DNA from: Pseudobacteriovorax antillogorgiicola
Lineage (GTDB): Bacteria; Bdellovibrionota_B; Oligoflexia; Oligoflexales; RGVZ01
Assembly: GCA_945865565.1 (NCBI GenBank)
Contig: CAMBEK010000006.1
Location: 1-64,000, forward strand
DNA length: 64,000 nt
Direction of reading: 5' to 3'
Positions 58,083 to 64,000 of this stretch are shown here, piece after piece. The notes under the pieces were generated by a model that did no database searches, was not told the origin of the DNA, and saw nothing but the letters and a program-made list of their open reading frames with translations. Position 1 is the stretch's first letter. Each line of letters starts with the position of its first letter. The position numbers and the translations under genes are program-made.

Positions 58083-59296
58083 TCCATCACCCGTTCTTTC
58101 CACTCGTACGAGCCACCAAACGCATGGCGCAACGACTTCCACCCAGCCAGATTCAACAGCATGAGACTGACCGGATGCAGCAAGACGTCACGAAGCGGAA
58201 GTTTAAATGATACTGCCGTCACGCAACGAATCAATGCACACAAGGCGAGACCGACTGCGGCCAGGTCGGGGCGTACCAGCCAGCCCCACAAGGGAAACAA
58301 AAAGATGACGTTCATCAGGAAAAGTAAAAAAATGAAATACCAAGGATTTCCACCACCAATGGCAACTAGATTTTTTGAAAACCCGGCGAGCATTCCCTGC
58401 CAATCTTGATACATGGCTGCATTGATATCCTGAATGGCAAGAACAGGCCGGATGCCGCGTCCGGTGGCACGACGAACAAGGCGCGCCAAGGCGACGTCTT
58501 CCAGTGGGGTTGCGCCAAGTTTCCGGTGACCTCCACTTGTAAAATAATCGCACGCAAATAGCGCGATCCACTGACCGTTTGCCATCTGAAGCGAGTCCAC
58601 TGGCATACGCCACGAGCAAAAAAGTGGAACAGAGATCATCAGTGGAAGGTGCATGACCCACGGAATCAACAGGCGTTCACGCCAACCAGTGCAGGACTGA
58701 AACGGCAGGGCGGTGACTCCCGCGGCACGATGGCGTCCCGTCGGCACTGTGAGCCAGTCCACGGTACGCTGGATTGCAAGACTGGACGAAATCACATCCG
58801 CGTCACAAAAAATCAGGATGTCGCCACGGGCGTGATCTGCAAGCTGGGCACATGCATGTGCCTTTCCCGAAAGGCCGTACGATGGGGACCAAGGGCTGCC
58901 CCGCACGACGCGCGCCGGAAAGGCCGCGCCTGCAAGTATGGATCCAGCAATATCATGAGAACCGTCGGTGGACTCATCGTCCAGGATGATGACCTCCAGG
59001 GGTCGATAGGTCGACTGAAGGATCGTGGTCAATTTGCTGCGAAGGTTTTCTGCTTCGTTACGAACAGGAATCAAAAGACTGACGAGCGGTTGGACGAGCG
59101 GTTGAATGACGGCACCGTCGTCTGCGGGGACCCGCGCAGGGGACGGGCGTCGTTCCATCCGGGCTGCAAACCTCCAGTTAAAGAGCGTCATCGCAGAGGC
59201 GCCTGCCAGAACTGTCAGGCAAAGCCAGCATACTGCGTCAGTTGCTGCGACCATATTCGGCCCCGTGGTCATCCACGAGAACATGCTCATGGACAT
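58067..59296 (-). CDS. Family 2 glycosyltransferase, probable carotenoid glycosyltransferase (CruC-like)
   Basis: 'SLLIPVRNEAENLRSKLTTILQSTYRPLEVIILDDESTDGSHDIA...LSGKAHACAQLADHARGDILIFCDADV'; overlaps both neighbours in a carotenoid operon. Confidence 0.8.
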   Translation of the reverse strand: MSMSMFSWMTTGPNMVAATDAVCWLCLTVLAGASAMTLFNWRFAARMERRPSPARVPADDGAVIQPLVQPLVSLLIPVRNEAENLRSKLTTILQSTYRPLEVIILDDESTDGSHDIAGSILAGAAFPARVVRGSPWSPSYGLSGKAHACAQLADHARGDILIFCDADVISSSLAIQRTVDWLTVPTGRHRAAGVTALPFQSCTGWRERLLIPWVMHLPLMISVPLFCSWRMPVDSLQMANGQWIALFACDYFTSGGHRKLGATPLEDVALARLVRRATGRGIRPVLAIQDINAAMYQDWQGMLAGFSKNLVAIGGGNPWYFIFLLFLMNVIFLFPLWGWLVRPDLAAVGLALCALIRCVTAVSFKLPLRDVLLHPVSLMLLNLAGWKSLRHAFGGSYEWKERVMEWSST

Positions 59297-59952
59297 GGCT
59301 GCCCCCCTGCGAGCAAATCAAGGGGGGCCGTGATGGTGATTTTTTCCAAAAGACGCGTGACTTCTGTCTCCAGAAAACGGCTCGTCAGTTCGTGGTGCCC
59401 ACTATTCACTGGATTGCCGGCAATAACGAAAGCCGTCGGTTTTTCCGCCGTCAGTGGCTCGATATGCAAGGCCACCGGTACACATTGAGCAGGGCCCGCC
59501 ATCCGCAACAGCAGCTCGATGCCGCGTTGAAATCCAAGCGGACGTTGGCGCACGGGAGAAATCTTGCCCTGTGGAAAATACGTCAGCGTCCGGTACGGAT
59601 TCGCAGTGACGAGGTCCTGGAACTGCGCGAAGGCACGTCGCACACTCACAGGATTTCGCGGCTCCATGCCAAAGCAGCCCAATTTGCGCAAAACCGGAAA
59701 CTTCTGGAGTTCACTTTCAAGCATCAGCGAGTAAATCCCGGATCCGGGCCGCAGACGCCTTTGGATTTCAAAACAAAAAAAACCATCCCACCAGCTGATG
59801 TGATTGGGAACCAGGATGACGGGAATCCCCGGGTCCAGTTTTCCTTCGCATGCGCTCAAGTCAAAATGGATCCGGGCGAACGAGCGGCGGTACTTCAGGC
59901 TGAGGTACCAGTCCCACAACCGGCGAATCGCTGGGCTATGCTGTGGAGCCAC
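59287..59952 (-). CDS. PlsC-like acyltransferase, probable carotenoid-glycoside acyltransferase (CruD-like)
   Basis: 'VILVPNHISWWDGFFCFEIQRRL' H(X)4D acyltransferase motif; 'TYFPQGKISPV'; operon position next to CruC-like gene. Confidence 0.78.
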   Translation of the reverse strand: MAPQHSPAIRRLWDWYLSLKYRRSFARIHFDLSACEGKLDPGIPVILVPNHISWWDGFFCFEIQRRLRPGSGIYSLMLESELQKFPVLRKLGCFGMEPRNPVSVRRAFAQFQDLVTANPYRTLTYFPQGKISPVRQRPLGFQRGIELLLRMAGPAQCVPVALHIEPLTAEKPTAFVIAGNPVNSGHHELTSRFLETEVTRLLEKITITAPLDLLAGGQPCP

Positions 59953-60778
59953 GAATCACCAGACCGGCCTTCAAAGTTCCACGCCAAGTCGCATACAAAA
60001 AGCAGCCAGAAAGGACCACTGCTGTCAAAACAACAGGGGGCCATGCCGATCCTGCCAACGAAAGACCGATCGGGAGGAATAAGTTCAGTAAATAAAAACG
60101 GAGTGGCCACGAAGATTGGAAATGATGGCTGTACGCACGAAGTCGCAGGATCTCAAAGCTGGTGAAGATCAGAAGCCCAGTCACCAGCCAACCGAGCAGG
60201 TTGCGTACGGCGACTCCGAAAAAGAACACGCCAGCCTCTTCCCAGATCCAATAGGGAGTCAACTGGCTCATTGCTGGTTCCAAGGTGAAATCCCACGCGA
60301 TGAGCAACACAGCGGCGAGCCCGACCCTCTGAACAGGGTCTTGCCACCTTCTGGCCCACGGAAATACATGATTTTTTGTGGTCCCCGTCAATTGGACGGC
60401 GAGCAAATAGCAACACAACGACATGCAAAACCAGCTCACAGGGATCAGGATGGGAACCTTGTCAAGAAGCTGCCAACCCATAAGACCCGTGTAGGAGTAT
60501 TTACCAAATGGAACTCCGAAACTCGTTCCACTGAACTCCATAGCGAAACTGATCAGAAAGGCCGATGCGAAGTACACTGGCCAACGCCATCCCATGGCCT
60601 TGTGACAAGCCCTGACGCAAAGCCAGAAACCAATCAGGATCTGCAATCGGGCAAAAAGCGGATAGGAGACTGCATAGATCGGCAGCGACCAGGGGTAGCG
60701 CGCCAACAATTCCGGATGTAGCGTAAAGGTGGCGTACCCGAATATCGACACAGCGTTGATAAAAAAAAGTGCCCACAT
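59936..60778 (-). CDS. cruF: CruF-like carotenoid 1',2'-hydratase (DUF422 family)
   Basis: 'FLISFAMEFSGTSFGVPFGKYSYTGLMGWQLLDKVPILIPVSWFCMSLCCYLLA...LIAWDFTLEPAMSQLTPYWIWEEAGVFFFGVAVRNLLGWLVTG'; ORF could start at 60859. Confidence 0.85.
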   Translation of the reverse strand: MWALFFINAVSIFGYATFTLHPELLARYPWSLPIYAVSYPLFARLQILIGFWLCVRACHKAMGWRWPVYFASAFLISFAMEFSGTSFGVPFGKYSYTGLMGWQLLDKVPILIPVSWFCMSLCCYLLAVQLTGTTKNHVFPWARRWQDPVQRVGLAAVLLIAWDFTLEPAMSQLTPYWIWEEAGVFFFGVAVRNLLGWLVTGLLIFTSFEILRLRAYSHHFQSSWPLRFYLLNLFLPIGLSLAGSAWPPVVLTAVVLSGCFLYATWRGTLKAGLVIRGSTA

Positions 60779-60852
60779 AATGGTGAAAAGGATAACACTT
60801 GGGCGACCCTGAACAACAAAAATCGCCAATTTTTCGAGATCGAGCAGCCAAC

Positions 60853-61560
60853 ATGGCAAGCCCCGCGTTGGCGGCGCTTATCATTTCCGCGTGGATCTTG
60901 AGCCTGTGGTACGCGTTTTTTCGAATGCGGACCGGAATCTTCCCCGACTCGCCAGCGGCCTTGGCATTGATGCTCTGGATCCAGTTTCTCTTTTGCGGTC
61001 TATTCATCGTCACGCACGACGCATGCCACGGAACCGCGTATCCAGGCAATCCGCGCGGGAACCGATGGCTGGGTCGGATCGCAGCCGCCCTCTATGCTGC
61101 GTTTGATTTTGACCGCCTCGTGCCCAAACATCAGGCCCACCATATTCATGTGGCGACATCCCACGACCCCGATTTTCACGAAGATACCGAGAACGGCGCT
61201 AACTTTTTTCTATGGGGGTGGAAGTTCTTCCGGGAATATTTACAACTTCGCCAGATCGTCCTCATGATGGCGGTTGCCCAGATTTTCTTTCACGGCCTCA
61301 AAGTCCCGGAAAGGAATGTGATCCAGTTCTGGGTTCTGCCTGCGTTGCTCAGCGGCTTGCAATTATTCTTTTTCGGGACATGGTTGCCACACCGGCGTGC
61401 ACGCCTGCAGCCCTTTGCCGATCATCACCACGCTCGAGATTCCCAATTCCCGTGGCTGATTTCGCTGATTTCTTGCTGGCACTTCGGTTATCATCATACG
61501 CACCATTTGCTGCCGGGAATTCCCTGGCACCAGCTGCCCGCGAACAGGAGAAAATCATGA
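60853..61560 (+). CDS. crtW: CrtW-like beta-carotene ketolase
   Basis: 'FIVTHDACHGT', 'KHQAHHIHVATSHDPDFHED', 'FFFGTWLPHRRA..FADHHHARDSQFPW', 'CWHFGYHHTHHLLPGIPWHQLP' membrane di-iron His motifs. Confidence 0.9.
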   Translation: MASPALAALIISAWILSLWYAFFRMRTGIFPDSPAALALMLWIQFLFCGLFIVTHDACHGTAYPGNPRGNRWLGRIAAALYAAFDFDRLVPKHQAHHIHVATSHDPDFHEDTENGANFFLWGWKFFREYLQLRQIVLMMAVAQIFFHGLKVPERNVIQFWVLPALLSGLQLFFFGTWLPHRRARLQPFADHHHARDSQFPWLISLISCWHFGYHHTHHLLPGIPWHQLPANRRKS

Positions 61561-61787
61561 AAGTAAACGCCACCATGAATTGGACCATCGCAAAATGGAC
61601 TATCGCAGGAGCCGCCTTCGGCGCAATTTTCGGCGCGTTGGCGTCAATCTTTCAGGGCGGCCCGGCTGTCATGCAAGGCATTCAGGAAACCTGGTGGTGG
61701 TTTGCAATCGCTGGCTTTTTGACTGGCATAACCGAAATGACTGACGGTAAAAATGGCGATGGGGACCGGTCGATCCAGTCGCCTTGA
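61557..61787 (+). CDS. Small membrane protein downstream of crtW, unknown function
   Basis: 76 aa with two hydrophobic segments; ATGA overlap with crtW stop and AGGAG RBS; 3' end is antisense to crtB 3' end. Confidence 0.55.
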   Translation: MKVNATMNWTIAKWTIAGAAFGAIFGALASIFQGGPAVMQGIQETWWWFAIAGFLTGITEMTDGKNGDGDRSIQSP

Positions 61788-62620
61788 ACGGAGAGCCATT
61801 TTATCCGGATGAACAGCCATGCTGCGGACGCCACGGCAACTGCTTTGCTAGGCCAAGAAACCACGGTCCTGCGTTGAAAGGCCTTTGCCGGGTTGACGTC
61901 GGCCCTGCGTAACAATTTGTGCCCAATGCGCTGATAAACTTTACCGGCCACGGCAATCGCGAAGGCTACGCGCCAGGGCAGCCAGGCTAGCCCCCGGAAG
62001 CCATGCTCGTAGAGCTCATCCGCACGATTCAGTAAAATCCTGACCGCAGCCAAGGCACACTCAGGTTCTATGGCCAACACATCCGGACCAATTCCTGGCA
62101 ACATATCTCGCGGCACATAAACCCGGCCCAGACGTGCATCCGCCTGAACATCACGTGCAATATTCGTCAACTGCATGGCACAGCCCAACGAGACCGCATG
62201 TGTCGGCCCCATTTCACGATCCGCCCCCAACAGGGAACACATCATGAGTCCCACAACACCGGCGACCCGAAAACAATACTGCTCGAGTTCCTGCAGGTTC
62301 GCATACCGACGATTTTCAACATCCATTCGCATCCCGGCGACGAATTCCGATCGCTGCCACGGGTCGAGCCAGTCAGGTCCAGCCAGCAAGCCCCCAGCGG
62401 ACTTACCGTCCTCGAGGGACTGAAGGCGAAGGCGGGCCTCCTCTGCATCGGGCGCATCATCGATGGAATCATCACAATTCCTGCACCATTGATACAGGAT
62501 CAGGGCTGGCTCACGAGACCCAATGGGAAGAAAAGCAGACGCCAATGCGAAGCTCTTTGAACCTTGCCTGATCGCCTCCGCGGGCGATAGTTCACCCTGG
62601 ATTGACGGCGAGGTGCCCAA
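61682..62620 (-). CDS. crtB: Phytoene synthase
   Basis: 'GSKSFALASAFLP...LYQWCRNCDDSIDDAPD...YCFRVAGVVGLMMCSLLG...GCAMQLTNIARDVQADARLGRVYVPRDML'. Confidence 0.95.
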   Translation of the reverse strand: MGTSPSIQGELSPAEAIRQGSKSFALASAFLPIGSREPALILYQWCRNCDDSIDDAPDAEEARLRLQSLEDGKSAGGLLAGPDWLDPWQRSEFVAGMRMDVENRRYANLQELEQYCFRVAGVVGLMMCSLLGADREMGPTHAVSLGCAMQLTNIARDVQADARLGRVYVPRDMLPGIGPDVLAIEPECALAAVRILLNRADELYEHGFRGLAWLPWRVAFAIAVAGKVYQRIGHKLLRRADVNPAKAFQRRTVVSWPSKAVAVASAAWLFIRIKWLSVQGDWIDRSPSPFLPSVISVMPVKKPAIANHHQVS

Positions 62621-64000
62621 TCATGGCCCCCAAATCGTTGTGCGTGGTCAGCAGTCCCGTATTCAAGTCTTCAATCAAAAGTGTGGCTGTCGCCTTGGCT
62701 GAATTGACGACCCCCGGAACACCCGCACCGGGATGGGTTCCGGCACCCGTAAAGTACATGCCCTTGAGGTCGTCGTCCCGGTTGTGAGTCCGCAGGAAAG
62801 CACTTTGCCAAAGCACTGGCTCACTGGAAAATGCAGAACCAAGATGGGCATTCAGCTCTACCTTGAAATCCTCTGGCGTGAAGATCCGCTGCGTCACAAT
62901 GTGATTGCGCAAGCCAGGTGCATAACACCGCTCGATGTATTCAAGGATGCGATCGGCGTAAGCCGGACCTTCCTTCGCCCAGTCGATCTTAAGATGACCC
63001 AAGTGTGGCACCGGAGACAGAACATAGAAAGCCTCGCACCCCTCAGGGGCCATCCCTGGGTCTGAGCGCGTCGGCGCATGCAAATAAAGAGAGAAATCGT
63101 CTGGAATCTTGTCCGCTTTTCCGAAGATTTTCTTCAGGAGCCCTCGATAGGATTTTCCGAACAGGATGTTGTGATGAGCAAGTTTTGGATACTGCCTGTC
63201 CGTTCCGAAATAGACGAGGAACAAGGACATGCTCTGCGACTGGCCCAGCGCTTTCTTGCGCGATCGTTTGACTTCAGGCACATCGCGCAACAAGTGGCTG
63301 TAGCTGTGCACAACATCAGCATTCGAAACAACGGCATCACAGGACCACGTGCCATCGGCAGTCCTGATCCCCGATACGCGCCCATCCTGGGTGAGAATTT
63401 CAGTGACTGGAGACGAAACCTTCAACTCACCCCCGAGTTCCTCGAAAAGCCTGACCAGCGCAAGGACAAGTGCTCCGGTTCCGCCTCGCGGGAAGAAGAC
63501 TCCCCAATTACGCTCGAGATAGTGGATCAATGTGTAAATGGATGACGTTTTGAAGGGATTGCCACCAACCAGCAACGTATGAAAACTGAATGCCTGTCGC
63601 AATTCCCGGTCTTTGATGAATCGTGCGACTGTTTTAAAAACGGAGCGGTGGGCGCTGAGTCGCACAAGTTGTGGGGCGACGCGGATCATGCTCCACCAGT
63701 TCAGAAACGGCACGTGCGCCAGTTTGGTATAGCCCTCGTCAAAAACTTCCTTCGAGTAGTCTAAAAACCGCTTGTAACCATCCACGTCGGAAGGTGATTT
63801 CTTGCGAATCTGGTCGAAGGTGCTTTCCGCGTCATTCGAGTAGTCAAACGAAAAACCATTCTCCCAGAACAATCGATAAAAAGGCGTGACCGGCATCAAT
63901 TCAACGTAATCTTCCATTTTTTTGCCGGCGCATTCAAAAAGTTCACGCAAGCAATCGGGTGCCGTGATGACGGTGGGACCAGCATCAAATGTGAATCCCT
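62592..64000 (-). CDS. crtI: Phytoene desaturase (N-terminus beyond right edge)
   Basis: 'GVFFPRGGTGALVLALVRLFEELGGELKVSSPVTEI', 'CDAVVSNADVVHSYSHLL', 'GMYFTGAGTHPGAGVPGVVNSAKATA'; manual read of 63951-64000 continues in frame as 'GFTFDAGPTVITAPDCL', the CrtI N-terminal region. Confidence 0.95.
   Translation of the reverse strand, partial: GFTFDAGPTVITAPDCLRELFECAGKKMEDYVELMPVTPFYRLFWENGFSFDYSNDAESTFDQIRKKSPSDVDGYKRFLDYSKEVFDEGYTKLAHVPFLNWWSMIRVAPQLVRLSAHRSVFKTVARFIKDRELRQAFSFHTLLVGGNPFKTSSIYTLIHYLERNWGVFFPRGGTGALVLALVRLFEELGGELKVSSPVTEILTQDGRVSGIRTADGTWSCDAVVSNADVVHSYSHLLRDVPEVKRSRKKALGQSQSMSLFLVYFGTDRQYPKLAHHNILFGKSYRGLLKKIFGKADKIPDDFSLYLHAPTRSDPGMAPEGCEAFYVLSPVPHLGHLKIDWAKEGPAYADRILEYIERCYAPGLRNHIVTQRIFTPEDFKVELNAHLGSAFSSEPVLWQSAFLRTHNRDDDLKGMYFTGAGTHPGAGVPGVVNSAKATATLLIEDLNTGLLTTHNDLGAMIGHLAVNPG

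Noticed and set aside
58067-58142. Using the ORF-track start at 58142 for the CrtY-Blh fusion
   Set aside because: The extra 20 aa (MEVVAPCVWWLVRVERTGDG) lie inside the upstream glycosyltransferase frame; ATG at 58082 precedes the conserved FAD-binding motif directly.
58649-60165. Plus-strand ORFs of 279 and 307 aa opposite the GT2 and acyltransferase genes
   Set aside because: Shadow ORFs; the minus-strand frames carry recognisable catalytic motifs.
1-64000. tRNA, rRNA, prophage or integrase genes
   Set aside because: No cloverleaf, rRNA core sequence, integrase or structural phage protein was recognised on either strand; a tRNAscan/Infernal run would be decisive.

Overview
This 64 kb window comes from a Gram-negative bacterial chromosome. 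Gene content (Agl/Glt-like TolQR module, many lipoproteins, deltaproteobacteria/Bdellovibrionota-style genes) suggests Bdellovibrionota or a related lineage, but that placement is inference. Most of the window is ordinary chromosome. It contains isocitrate dehydrogenase, P5C dehydrogenase, RlmM, an MsrB-MsrA fusion, peroxiredoxins, a truncated haemoglobin, Yej-like ABC transporter parts, HU, ManA, acyl-CoA dehydrogenase and a heptosyltransferase. The outstanding region is about 55.2-64.0 kb, which looks like a compact antenna-rhodopsin phototrophy island. A proteorhodopsin/xanthorhodopsin-family proton pump (His58, Asp92, Thr96, Glu103, Lys228, and a 'fenestration' Gly149) sits tail-to-tail with a carotenoid/retinal cluster. 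That cluster contains a single-polypeptide fusion of lycopene cyclase (CrtY-like) to a Brp/Blh-type 15,15'-dioxygenase, a CruC-like glycosyltransferase, a CruD-like acyltransferase, a CruF-like hydratase, a CrtW-like ketolase, CrtB and CrtI. Together these could supply both retinal and a salinixanthin-like keto-carotenoid acyl-glycoside antenna. Secondary points of interest are a URC-type uracil catabolism cluster (udk/mmsA/URC1/URC4/upp), a DUF4143 ATPase inserted beside udk and flanked by a duplicated udk fragment, a TolQ-TolR-TolR-OMP-TPR module at the left edge, a DUF4331/HupE-UreJ locus, and several short tandem repeats. No tRNA, rRNA, CRISPR array or transposase was recognised.
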